A stretch of DNA of 64,000 nt, taken from contig OZ023196.1 in NCBI GenBank assembly GCA_963995505.1, positions 12,025,106-12,089,105 on the forward strand. The letters are read 5' to 3'. Shown here piece by piece: positions 12,267-23,130 of the stretch. The translations under genes were made by a program, and so were the position numbers. Position 1 is the stretch's first letter. Every line of letters starts with the position of its first letter. Source of the stretch: Hypericum androsaemum. Its lineage: Eukaryota; Streptophyta; Magnoliopsida; Malpighiales; Hypericaceae. Under the pieces are notes generated by a model that saw nothing but the letters and a program-made list of their open reading frames with translations, searched no databases and was not told where the DNA came from.

Positions 12267-12699
12267 CTCTCCCTTAAGATGGTGTGTGTAAATTGATGGC
12301 ACCCAGCTTGTCATAGAGCTCTTTGAACCGCTCCTTTTTGAGAGCAATAGTGAAGATATGATATCAGCCAGCTAATTTTCTGTTGAAATCTTTCTCGTTA
12401 TAATTTTTCCGGTTTGCACCCACTCACGAACATAGTGACAGTCTATCTCCACAAGCTTGGTCCGTTCATGTAAAACTAGGTTCATTGCAATGTGCTACAC
12501 TGCTTCATTATCACCATACATGGACGTTCCCTTGCGCTGTGGCATTCCCAAATCCCGCAATAAGTGACATAGCCATACTACTTCTCTAACCGTGGCAGCC
12601 ATAGCATTGTACTCTGCTTCGGCTGATTAACATGACACCATAGTCTATTTTTTGATCTGTAATGACATAGGCGATCCCCCCAAGGACATACACACTAAC

Positions 12700-15600
12700 T
12701 TGTTCTCGACCACCATGTGACGAGGCAACCTATATAATTTGCATCGCAATAATCCTTTAACAAGGTTCCTCCATCAGCTCAGAGTAGAATTCCCTGCCCA
12801 GCTATCGCCTTCGAATACTCAAACACTCTATCAGCCGCTAACATGTGCTCTTCCTTTAGCGAACTAACAAATTGGCTAAGCACTCTAACAACATAAGCGA
12901 TGTCTGGGCGAGTAACCTCTAGATACATAAGTCGGCCGATCAGTCTACTGTGTCTTGTGGCTTCAGATATTTCCTTTCCCTTGTCCGCAACAAGTTTTTG
13001 ATTTTGTTTGATGGGTATCTCATTCGGCTTACTGCTATTTTAACCACATTCTTTAAGGATGTCCAATGTATACTTGCGATGGCTAAGCACCAGACCCTAC
13101 GACATTCTGGCACCTCTATCACGAGGAAGAACATTAGAGTTTCCATGTCCTTGATTCCAAAAAGCTTGTTACAGTACTCCTTGGTTTCTTTAATCTTCCA
13201 TTCGTCTATTCTAGCCAGTATCACATCATCGATGTATATCAATGCTATCACTATGACCTTTTGGTCCTTGTAGATATATAGCTAGAGATCCTCTTTAGAT
13301 TCCACAAAATAAGCCTTCAATAGAGCTCCTTTGAACTTGCTATACAAACTTCGCGCGGCTTGGCGAAGTCCATACATCAATTTTCGCAATCAACAAACCC
13401 TCATATCTCCTAGTTTGTTGAATCCCTGCAGTATCTTCAAATAGACTTCTTCACGCAGGTATGCATGCAAAAATGCATTATGTACATCCAACTGATGTAT
13501 GATCTAACCCTCCTTCACCGCAACTGCCAATAAATAGCATAATGTAATGAGCTTTTCCACAGGTGCATCAGCTCATGAAAGTCGATATCTTCCACTTGCG
13601 TGAAACCTCGAGCCACCAACCTCACTTTATAGCATTCGACCTCTCAATTCTGTCTGAGTTTTACTTTGTATACCTATTTCGAGTCAATGACTCGCTTTTC
13701 TTTTGGCAACTCTTGCAGTTTCCACGTCCCATTTGATTCAAGTGCTTCAATCTCTCTCTGTATTGCTCCCCTCGAATGTGCATGCTTTATTGCTTTGTTG
13801 TAATCCTTTAGTTCATCACGAGATGTGATGACCATAAGAAAAGCATTGAATGAGTGGTGAAAATGACTATAATATATAAGATGGGATAAGTGATATACCT
13901 TTGAGTTCCACAATGGCTGGCTCGGCTCTTGTGACGCGATGAAGGGTGGTAATTAGACTTCCAAATTATCCAACTGAGCAGGTAATTGTGGACAACTCTC
14001 CCCTCACCTCTATCAAAGGTTGACATTGTGTCATTATGTGTTTCAATGACCTACTCTTCCGTTTCCTGTCCGGGGTCAGGGAATTGCTCCATCCGTGTCT
14101 GATTTCTCTCCTCTCTAGGTGGTTCATCTACCACAAATTCATTGAGACTCCTTCTAGATGCCACCTCATTACAAGGAACCATCGTGATGTTATTTTTGGC
14201 AAACAGAAATTCATTTTCCACAAAGATGACATCTGTACTATTAAACAAGTCTCTAGTGGTAATGTTATATATTCGGTAGCCCTTTTGCCCGGTTGGATAT
14301 CCGACGAAAATGCACCTTCTCCCCCTTTTGCCAAACTTGTGAGAAGTGTGACAGTAAGCATAAGCTCAGCAATCATAACTTCTAAACTTTTCATAATTAA
14401 TCGGCTTGCAAAAAATAATTTCATATATAGTCTTATACTTGATCCTTGCAGATGGGATACGATTGATGAGATAAACTGTTGTGAGAAAATATTTGCCCCA
14501 AAATTCAATCGGCAATCTAGCATGAAATCTCAATGCTCGGACAGTCTCAAGGACGTGCCTGTGCTTTCATTAAACTACACTATTTTGTTGAGTTGTGTTG
14601 ACTGCCATTACCACTCCTCCCGCTTTAGCATAAAAATGGCATCATCTTGTGGGACTGCCATAACCACTCCTCCATCTTGTACTTCGTCAAAGTTGTATAT
14701 TTCATCATAGTGTCTATTCGGACCAATCAGATTCCTCAAAGGTAAGTCTTGTACGACACAACAATCTGACAAAAAAGTTAAGAGGCAATTGAGATATGTG
14801 GTCATGCGACTGACTGAGATCAAATTGCATTTGAAATAAGGGATATAAAGAGCATTATGCAACGTAATCTTGTCATTCAATTTCACCATCCCAAGCCCAT
14901 GAATAAGAATCTTCTGTCCGTTTGGGATTTTAACCGCAATATGTGTCAGCTTCTTAATCAGTCTTTGGAACAAATTGACATCAGATACTATATGTTTGAA
15001 AGCCCTCGATTATCCATGCATGAGTGCGTAGGACCTTACCCGCCATGTTCACAGCTGGTTCTGAATAGTTAGAGTTCAACTTACTGTCTCCACCATACAT
15101 ACCAAGGTACTTCATTAAGTTGGAATATTGATCCTTTGTTAGGCCGAATACCTAACTGTCCTCCTAGGTCACTTGTGCTGCCTTGGGTCACAAGCTATTT
15201 GAACCTTGTGGCTTTCCTACTTTGGATAACCTATCAATTCAAAGAATATGTCCAACTTTTCCACAATGTTTGCATCTTGGTTTCTTTCCCTTGGATTGCT
15301 TCACTGCATACTGCCCTTTCGGCTTGAGCTTGGAAGGCAACCCTCTCCAAGTTGGTGTGTCTGTTTGCTGACGAGTCTTCATCTTGCGCCACGAGATGGT
15401 ATGTAGTACCAATGCTCAGCGGTTGTGTGGTGCTTTGAATTTGTGTCTTCACCACAACATAGACCTCATCCAATCCCATCAAGAAGTCATGCAATCACTC
15501 CTTGTTGCTCATGGCTATCATCTGCCTTTAACAGCTACTATTCTCACACACGCACCTTGGTTAATGGCTTCCATCTCATCCTAAAGCCCTTTCTGCTTGG

Positions 15601-15808
15601 TGTAGTATACGAAAACAATGAGCTTCTCCTGTCGCAGTTGTGCGACTGACCATCTCAAGTTATAGCCTCGCGGCGCACTTCTTTTCATGAAGCGTTCCTT
15701 TAAGTCAGACCAGATCTCGGTACCGATTCTTGCGCACCGTACATCAGACCGTATCTCCTTTTCCATGGCACTTTTTAGCCATTCTTTTACCATGGCATCG
15801 TAGCACAT
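12700..15808 (-). pseudogene. copia-2A gag-pol relic
   Basis: Minus-strand pieces, 5' to 3'. Gag (15581-15808) has MCYDAMVKEWLKSAMEKEI, and a second gag piece lies at 15234-15494. A pre-integrase region (14608-14973) has LHNALYIPYFKCNLISVSRM. Integrase-to-RT linker remnants span about 13674-14523. A reverse transcriptase piece at 12940-13251 keeps the YIDDV form of the catalytic motif. RNase H traces continue towards 12700. Compared with copia-2B, about 450 bp of integrase sequence is missing around 14660-14700. Frameshifts and stops are frequent; not functional. Confidence 0.75.
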
Positions 15809-16164
15809 CCATAAAGAATGATTCGGTCAGTCGTTGAGGAGCGTTGAATGGACCTATCAACAAAACCAATCATGTTCTTTATGTACAGTGCATTCATCAT
15901 ATCAGCAATCCATTCTCTCTAGTTGCTGTCGTGAAGCAAGTCGCTCACATATACATCCCCTGGATTATTCGAGGTATGTATGTATGTAAAACGGGGACTG
16001 CGGATCGACGCTTCTTGTAAAAGACCGATGAAGAGATCTCCTCAATTCCACTGCCTGTTGAAGCCTCGCTAGCACTCGACATGTTTGGTAGGGTTTTGAT
16101 TTATTCGGCGGATATGCTATTTATTTGGTGGACTATCGTACCAGGCATAAGTGCTTTCATACCA

Positions 16165-16363
16165 TGTAAAAGTGTGTTGCTTGGGACTTGTATTCATCGC
16201 TGTATCATATATATATATATAGTAGTACACTTGTACACGAAATCCAAGATGAAATTATAAATATACTTGAAATACTTCCAATAGGAATCATTCCTACATG
16301 TGACTTTACATATTAGAGAATCCTGATATGATCTTATTCCTAATCAAGACTTGATTATCAACA
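16165..16363 (-). repeat. 5' LTR of copia-2A
   Basis: 199 bp, bounded by TG and CA on the plus strand and abutting the tRNA-type primer site. Contains an expanded TA run near 16208-16222. Confidence 0.85.
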
Positions 16364-16516
16364 AATTTTTAACTCTAATTATAAAACTAATTATAAAACC
16401 AGTTGGTTTTATTATGAGCTCGGCCAAGTTTACAAAAAAGGATGGACATAATTTTATAAACAAAATAATATGAAAGCAAAATATTTTCCACAAGATTTTA
16501 AACATCTTTGGGAGTA

Positions 16517-17348
16517 GGACTGAGATTGAAACCGAAAAAAATTGATTGACTATTAAACCGATCGACCGTTAAACTGACCAAAAGCCAACCCGACCAAAAA
16601 AATGGTTTCGTGGATTGGCGGTCATTTTAAATGGACCGATCGGTGTCAAATCACATCATTTTTAGGTTGACCCGCTACACCGCACAACCGAGCAAACAAC
16701 GTCGTTTAAGTGAAATATATATATATATATATATATATATAGGAAGCCGCTTCTCGATTCTTCTCTTCCTCCTCGCACTCCCAATCTCGTTCTCCATCTC
16801 CCACTATATTCTCCCTTCTCCATCTCCTTCTCCATTCTCCGTCTCTCAAAATCCGCAGCTCCTCCTCCCTTTTTTTGCCGTCTCCGTCGTCGCAGCTATT
16901 CCTCCCTTTTGCCGTCTCCGTCGTTGCAGCTCCTCCTCTCACTCCTCAATCCACTAATTCCCAAATTGATTAGAAACCCAAAACCTAAATCGTTCCTAGT
17001 TTACTTGACGCATGTTGCATGGAAGAATTTTAGTAAACAAAATGTTGGAGGAGACAGTGTTGATGAATGTATCAAAGAGGAAGAAGCCTCTACTGCTTTT
17101 GGAAGAAGGAAATAAATCGATTGTGGGCCAGAGGTGAAAGGGGAGGAAACTGGGCCTTGAAGTGTTATTCGTCTTTTTTAGTTTGTCCACACCGCCAGCC
17201 CAATCAAAAACTGGTTTCACCGATGCACCGTGACGCCGTCGGTGTTGGGCAACACCGTGACGCCGTTGGTTGGTCTTGGAAAAAATTAGGCAGGTCGGTG
17301 TCGGCTCAAAAAATTGGGTAAAAACCATGAGACCGACGTTTCCTCACC
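16517..17348. mobile_element. 832-bp non-autonomous element with 9-bp target duplication
   Basis: Bounded by TTGGGAGTA at 16508-16516 and 17349-17357. Unit 2 has the undisturbed site with one TTGGGAGTA (near 36094), which proves the insertion. A 9-bp duplication is typical of Mutator-like elements, but I see no convincing terminal inverted repeats. The interior contains a TA microsatellite (about 16710-16741), a pyrimidine-rich stretch resembling a gene leader (16745-16950) and short repeats with GTGACGCCGT. It could be a gene-capturing Mutator derivative. Several short overlapping frames exist, none convincing. Confidence 0.75.
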
Positions 17349-17357
17349 TTGGGAGTA

Positions 17358-17828
17358 CCACACATGAATTATTAAGAAAATTTTCCTTGAAAAAATTAAT
17401 GTATATTTTTTCAAATTGTGAAAATACTTGTGTTATATTTTTAGCCTAACAATGGATTATTTGTAAAAATAATGGGTCTTTTACATGCTTTTGATTGTGC
17501 AATTGTTTATTATCTTACAACTCATTTATTATTTATTGAATGTGTCAATATTTCTGGTGCAATAAAGGATAGTTCCGATGATCTTCACTTGTGCATATGT
17601 ATTTCTGAAATTGCTAAAAATGGTAATAGTATCTCAATGATATTCCACTAATTAATTTACTAGCTACGGATTTTAGGGACCATATTTGGTCATGGAATAT
17701 AACATTCAGGACCAATCTCACTTGTAAAAAGATGGGGTACTATCGTAATTAAATGTCAAATACAAAGAAAAAAATAAAGGGGAAATGTGCTGCTTGGGGA
17801 TGCGGGTGTAATTGTTTTGGTGGTTGTT
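17358..17828. other. Unit-shared AT-rich sequence without recognised gene
   Basis: Matches 36100-36530. Unit 1 carries about 45 extra bases near 17661-17705. It may belong to the large hAT-like carrier whose C-terminal relic lies at 20990-21430, but nothing in it proves this. Confidence 0.4.
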
Positions 17829-18304
17829 CGGGTGTTGGATTAGATACGAAATGCCACTATTCTGAACTGTTTGGAATGAAGACACGTGAGAACTTTTTTG
17901 CAAACGAGCTAAAATACGGGGACCAAAATGAAAAAAGCCACGCACAAACACAGGCCGAATACAAATGTCATTATCACATAACTGCGCATGCCAGTAACAC
18001 ATAACTACGTATGCCAGTATCACATAACTGTGCATGCCAGTATGACCTTTTTGCAAAAAAGCTAAAATATAGGGGACCAAAATGAAAAAAATTACGCGTG
18101 CCATTATCATCAACGGGGACTTGCCGTTTTCACAAAAACAAATGACATTATCACATAACTGCACTTGTCATTATCACACAACTGCACTTGCCATTATCAC
18201 ATAACTGCACTTGCCATTATCACATACCTGCGCTTGCCGCTGCGGTCTCCCTTCACTCCAAACCGTCCGGAATCAATTCCTTCACTCCGTACCCAATCCA
18301 AACC
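17829..18304. mobile_element. hAT-like MITE, family M1, copy 1
   Basis: Flanked by TGGTTGTT at 17821-17828 and 18305-18312 (8 bp, the hAT size). The site is empty in unit 2 (near 36530). The ends are inverted: a diverged GGGTTTGGATTGGGTACGG at the left and its complement at the right. Next to each end is a TTTGGAATGAAG-type motif. The interior is made of ~23-bp repeats around CACATAACTGCGCATGCCAG. Other copies are at 44748-45031 and about 54359-54852. Confidence 0.8.
17985..18232. repeat. ~23-bp minisatellite inside MITE M1
   Basis: Repeats of the form TATCACATAACTGCRCWTGC, interrupted near 18045-18135 by a stretch also found in the other family members. Confidence 0.75.
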
Positions 18305-18429
18305 TGGTTGTTGGTGTTCACGCACGCGTCCCTTATTTGGGATTTGGTTTTGGATATTAAAATTTTATTTTTTTAATAAGAATATTGTTTAATTAATTAT
18401 TTAACTCTCTTATTATAAGAATTTTTAAT

Positions 18430-19140
18430 AACAGGACATACCATTCGATATAATTGAGTATACCGTTTGGTATAACCGGGTATACTATTTGACATAATTA
18501 GATTTACTATTTTTATATATATTTGATTAAATTCATCTAGAAAAAATCATAATTAATATTATCAAATTAATTATTTAACACGACATAACATTTAACATAA
18601 TCGGATATACCATTCGACAAAATCGGGTATACCATTTAACATAACCGGGCATACCATTTCAACATATATTCAATTAAATTCATCTGGAAAAAATTATAAT
18701 AAATATTATTAAATTAATTGTGACAGGTTTACGGTGTAATGATCAAAAGTTTTTTCAATTATGATCAAATTATTTGTACTACAATGATCAAATAGTTCGT
18801 CCTATTATGTTTAAATAGTTTTCACTGTAATGACCAAAAGGTTTGTTCTATTATGATCAAATGGTTTGATTGTAATGATAAAATAGTTTCTCATGTTATG
18901 TTCAAATAGTTTTCATTGTTATGATCAAAAGGTTTGCTTTATTATGATCAAATGGTTTGCACTATAATGATAAAATAGTTTATCCTATTATGTTCAAATA
19001 GTTTGTCCTCCATACCATTTGACACAACTGAGTATAACATTTGACATAATATCATTTAACATAATCGAGTATACCATTTGATATAACCCGGTATACCATT
19101 CTATATAACTGGACATACCATTTCAATATAACACAACAAA
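18430..19140. repeat. AT-rich degenerate minisatellite block
   Basis: Two interleaved repeat types: about 21 bp with TATACCATTTGACATAAT, and about 38 bp with ATTATGATCAAATGGTTTG (mainly 18737-19010). Unit 2 has the same block in shorter form (36650-37185). Confidence 0.75.
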
Positions 19141-19438
19141 ATTTGAAATCAAAACCAATATTATACTTCAACATGTACATCATTCAAAACCAATATTATA
19201 CGTCAACATGTACATCATTCAAAAGTGAAATGACGATTACAAGACTCCCTAATATTGCCTTCTCCCACGAAGATATGAGGAGGACAAAAACAATGAGGTA
19301 ACTTTATTTTCCCCTCCATAATGAAACCATCCTACCAACATTACCAAAAAAATATATCAGAATCTCACAAACACAAGAGAGCTTCAACTTCCTCCAAAAC
19401 CAAAGATGTTTCATAGTTTTTTATTAAACCAAGGATGT

Positions 19439-19915
19439 TTATATCACATAAATAAAAAGGGGAAAAGGCCAAGGAGCAAAAAACTCAACGATGAAGAGAT
19501 CTTTCTTGGAGATGAAATCAGTGAAATTGGAGTTGTGAAGAGTTAACACAAACTCCTTCACCTTCGCTGGTTCCTCAAACCTCATAGCAGGTGCCACGAC
19601 GAGCGCGGCCAAGCACATCCAGATCCAACCCCTAGGGCACACAACAGGTGCCAAGGCGAGAGCGGCCCACCAGATTCCTTCCACCGGTGTAGTCTTCTCG
19701 AGCCTCTAGCCTTCATCGTCTTGAGCATTCGATTTCTCATCCTCCTCGTATGCTAGAACGGAGGAGGAGAAGAAAGGTTCCTCGGCCCGGCGTTGAATGC
19801 CACGAACCGGTATGAGTCGAGCTTCGCTGGCAAGGGAGGAAGAGAGAGATAACGTAAGGAAGGATAGAGGCAATAGAGGTGAGAGCGAGTAAAAGACAAT
19901 ATTACCCTGCCTCAA
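19439..19915 (-). pseudogene. Captured first-exon fragment of protein disulfide isomerase (unit 1)
   Basis: The minus-strand frame 19439-19684 includes a hydrophobic leader ([14 protein letters not shown]) followed by [20 protein letters not shown] and VEFFAPW. This matches the start of a plant PDI: signal peptide, then the beta strand and helix that lead to the first thioredoxin active site. It stops at APW, just where the family continues with the CGHC redox centre, then reads PFPLFIYVI and ends. That fits a copied exon 1 that runs into non-coding sequence. It cannot act as an oxidoreductase. Upstream, 19706-19915 continues the region found in frame in unit 2, but a stop separates it here. 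Confidence 0.7.
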
Positions 19916-19942
19916 TATTATCTGTCAGATTAGTTTTACACT

Positions 19943-20867
19943 TAGGGATGGCAATTAGACCCTTACCCTGAGGGTCTACCCTGATCCAGACCCGAAGTGT
20001 CCAAGACCCGTTGACTTTGACCGGGTCTAGACCCTGATCCTGCCCGGATCCTGATATTTTAAAAGGATAAGGGCATGGGTATAGATCTATAGGATCCTGC
20101 CCTGATCCTACCCAAATTTTTTTAATTAATTTTAAAATAATATACATTTATATTAATTATTAGACATAATACAAATTCTCAATTTTGTTGGTAGGTAAAT
20201 ATTTTTTAGTAAAACAAAAGTTCAAAATAGAGGAATCGCAAAAAGAAAGACAAGATAAATGAGCCTGATATTTACATCAATTACAACCCCACCCCCGACC
20301 AAAACGTTCTCTCAACCTCAAGAGGTAAAGAAGAGGGACCTATAAATTCTTGTAGGCAATCAAGAATGTGATTGTGAAAGATCAAGGCATCCGTCCAAAG
20401 GATCCACTCTTGGACTTAAAGAGCACAAAATATAGGAGAAGCTCATTATCGCACCTCGCCTCATTAAAGATAATACCATTACGAATCAGCCACATGTCCC
20501 AAGTAATAGCAGCAAAATTTATAAACCAAATTCTCAATTTTAACTTACCAACTTCAACTTTTTTTTATTTGTTTTTTGGTTTCTTTGTATTGATATTTTT
20601 AATGAATGAAAATGTCTTATTGCTATTTCAAAACTATCAAAAGATAATTTAATTTTTAAAAATTAAATATATTAAAAAAAAATACAGACCCGCAGGTCGC
20701 CTTGATCCTGCCCGATTTTTTAGGACCCAGATCCTGCCCGAATCCTTATTTTTAAAGAGGATAAGGGTAAGGATCTGGGTCCACCATTTAAAAAGAAGGT
20801 AAAGATCTAGGTCCTATAGATTCTGGTCCTATAGATCCTACCCGGATTCTGTCCATTGTCATCCCTA
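19943..20867. mobile_element. hAT-like MITE with TAGGGATGGCAAT ends
   Basis: Terminal inverted repeats TAGGGATGGCAAT (19943) and ATTGTCATCCCTA (ends 20867). The 8-bp duplication TTTACACT lies at 19935-19942 and 20868-20875. Unit 2 has the empty site (near 44154). Subterminal parts contain many GATCCTGCCC/GGGTAGGATC-type short repeats in both orientations. A truncated LINE is nested inside (20187-20527). Confidence 0.85.
20187..20527 (-). mobile_element. 5'-truncated L1-type LINE nested in the MITE
   Basis: Bounded by a perfect 14-bp duplication AAATTCTCAATTTT (20173-20186 and 20528-20541). On the minus strand it reads FAAITWDMWLIRNGIIFNE, a phrase typical of the C-terminal region after the reverse transcriptase of plant L1 elements. 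A stop and a short 3' untranslated part follow. Confidence 0.7.
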
Positions 20868-20989
20868 TTTACACTCATCTAATAGTCCAAAACACCTATA
20901 GGAAAAGCCTGACATAGATTGCACATCCAAATTATAAGTGAGTCCACTCCCCTGATTTTAATCCAAACATTAAAATTGATGGTTTATAA

Positions 20990-21430
20990 ATAATTAGAGG
21001 GGTTTCTAGATAAGATTTTTGATATTGATAACCGTCTTACTAAAATTATAAGTGAAGTAAAAAATATTTATGTTTTAATGAATAAATATTGTACTAGAAT
21101 TAATGCTTCTACATCTAAGTTACCAACTCCCACAATAAATGTTGATACTACTCAATATAGTTATATTGATTTAGTTTTAATGAAACCAAAAACATAGAAA
21201 AGAAGTGTATCGAATTTAGAATTTGACACATATATTAAAAAAAATTTAGTTGAATGATATTGTAGCTCTCCTTTTCTGGTTTCAACTGTTACTGCAGAAC
21301 AAACATTTAGCAAGAGGTGACATTTGGACAAATCTCTTTCAATAACACCAAATTTTTTGGATGTGCAATCATTACTCGACGATTAATTCGTGAAGACTCC
21401 GATAATGAAGAGCAATTGCATATGTCCGCG
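20990..21430 (+). pseudogene. hAT transposase C-terminal relic (unit 1)
   Basis: Translates with stops as a hAT C-terminus: KNIYVLMNKYCTRINASTSK, then LEFDTYIKKNLVE, then the dimerisation motif VSTVTAEQTFS followed by LDKS and QSLLDD. The segment between LDxYL and the dimerisation motif, usually containing ILxWWK, is deleted. At least three stops break it. The same relic with the same internal deletion is at 44290-44720 in unit 2. Confidence 0.75.
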
Positions 21431-21785
21431 CATCTACATGTCTCTGTATCGTCGATCATTTCAGTATCGTCACACACCCTTATCTTCGTGTCTCTGTTCA
21501 ATACATTGGCATGTCGAGCAATCACGATCGTGTACTTACCTTAAGGCCCGCAAACAACATTTTCTCTTGTAAATTCATTTGCGATACTTGTCGCATATAT
21601 TTTTTAATCAGTATATTTACCACAATTCACCGTATATATGTTATAACTTAGTAGCGATATCACTACTCCCGCATGTGTACCACTATTCAGTATCCATTGT
21701 TTGAATTTCACCCCTCCGAGTGAGATTCCATTGATAAATTAGGGATGTCCATTGTTGACGTTGTTAGAAACAACACATTTTACGT

Positions 21786-21983
21786 TCACCCAAAAAGAAA
21801 GAAGACGTCTGCGGTATAATAATGTACTTGCCATCTTTTTGACATCGAAATTAGGAAGAAGTTCGATTTGGCGGGCCTCTCAACGACCGGAACATCTTTT
21901 TCCAATAGTTCTAGCATGCAGAATTTTCCAACGTTGCCTTTGTGGAAATTGGGGTGACACAAAATTAATGTTTCATTTTTCAC
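21786..21983 (-). other. Small open frame conserved between the two units
   Basis: 65 codons from 21983, with GKFCMLELLEKDVPVVE and SKRWQVHYYTADVFF. The unit 2 counterpart (45324-45569, 81 codons) is open over the same part and differs by few residues. I do not recognise a family. It could be a captured exon. Shared openness may only reflect the young age of the duplication. Confidence 0.3.
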
Positions 21984-22665
21984 ACAAATTGGTCATTTCT
22001 TGATTAAATAAACCCCACTGCAGTAATTAATTACAAGAATGGAAAGTTATTGCGTAAAATTTGAAAATTTTCAGTAAGTGCACCGGACAATGCTAAGGGC
22101 ATCCCTTCTGTCAAGAAGTTTGGGATGTTTTAAAATTTTTAAAATTTTAAAATTAGTCATAATAACCATACAAATATAACTTAACAAATATGAATCATCA
22201 TAAACGGAAAAAAATAGAGTAATGACTACGAACTAAAATTTATAAAAGATTAATAAATATGGATGTTTTTTACCACTTTGGGCAGGTGATGGGACGGAAC
22301 AAGGACGATAGCCAACAGACGCATCAGCGGTTCGTCAGACGTTTTGATTTCAAAAATTTTCCTCCTGTTTTCCCTGCCTTTCAAATTAGTCAATCATATT
22401 TTTTTATTTTTTCATAATTCACTGGTTCAATCGACGAATCAAATTTGTTGGGTTGAATTTGAAGTAAATTTGTTGGTTCAATAAAATTAAGATATCTTAA
22501 ACCCTATTCAAATTCATTTTAGAAAAAATTCGAATTAAATTATCGACAAATCAAATCGAAATAATTTACAAATCAGATTCTAACTCTAAGTACGAGCAAG
22601 CAAAGACCAACGCAAAGACCAACCTCGAAATAATTTAGGCCTCAACACGCGTGCTATTAGAATCA

Positions 22666-23130
22666 CACAATTTTAGCATCTTGTCATTACTCATTAGTTT
22701 TGGTCATGGATTTTAGATTGAGTGGGGACAACATAAAAGTTGTCCTTACGGATGAGATTTCGTTTGGACCATCAGATTTTATTAAAAATCGTGTCTAGAG
22801 ATTTGACATTTATAAAAAAATATGTCTATAACCAAAATTACTTGATCCATTTCAGTGGGGACAGGTATTGTCCCCACTGAATCCAACCGCTTCGTCATGA
22901 GTAAAACATCTTGGGCCTCACGCCAAAAGATAATTTGTTGAGGTTGGCATTGAAGTCGAGCACAACAATAGAAAAGTTAGGTGGAGACTTTGTTGAAGAA
23001 CAAAATATACATATATTATCTTCATATTAAGATATTTGTTAAAATTTCTTTAATTTTTGTTAGAATATTTATTAGAATATTTTGTTTTTATCTTTCTAAT
23101 TTTTATTTATTTAAATACCTATATAACAAT
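22666..23130. other. Unit-2-only stretch with perfect hairpin
   Basis: No gene seen. It replaces the Harbinger-like element of unit 1. A perfect 13-bp stem (TTCAGTGGGGACA, 22851-22863, and 22869-22881) with a 5-base loop lies in it. A related GTGGGGACAAC motif occurs near 22716 and is followed by GTTGTCC. This may be part of a small inverted-repeat element. Confidence 0.5.

Larger units (their letters stand above)
12072..16363 (-). mobile_element. Ty1/copia element with short LTRs (copia-2A)
   Basis: LTRs of about 195 bp lie at 12072-12266 and 16165-16363. They are flanked by AATTT at 12067-12071 and 16364-16368. Read on the minus strand, the primer site TGGTATGAAAGC follows the 5' LTR directly (complement near 16153-16164) and matches the initiator-tRNA-Met type (usual TGGTATCAGAGC). 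A purine tract GGGAGAG abuts the 3' LTR (complement 12267-12273). The interior holds decayed gag and pol. The same insertion at the same site occurs in unit 2, so it predates the duplication. Confidence 0.9.
9729..22115. repeat. Unit 1 of large tandem duplication
   Basis: Direct copy of 22116-45699. Shared landmarks in the same order are: half hairpin (9729/22116), an AT-rich block ending CTCGAAATAATTTAGGCCTC (10179/22625), a block beginning at 11617/23131, the minus-strand copia, AT minisatellites, the PDI exon fragment, the hAT C-terminal relic and a terminal GTGCACCGGACAA block (22079/45665). In a 300-bp sample (17350-17650 against 36100-36400) identity is about 95% by eye. Size differences are explained by later insertions in each unit. 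Confidence 0.85.

Noticed and set aside
16631..17328. Several overlapping frames in the 832-bp insertion
   Set aside because: They depend on the TA microsatellite and pyrimidine tracts. No domain is seen and both strands are equally open.
22851..22881. Hairpin read as a transcription terminator
   Set aside because: Rho-independent terminators are bacterial; in a plant nuclear context the hairpin has no such role and no gene ends there.
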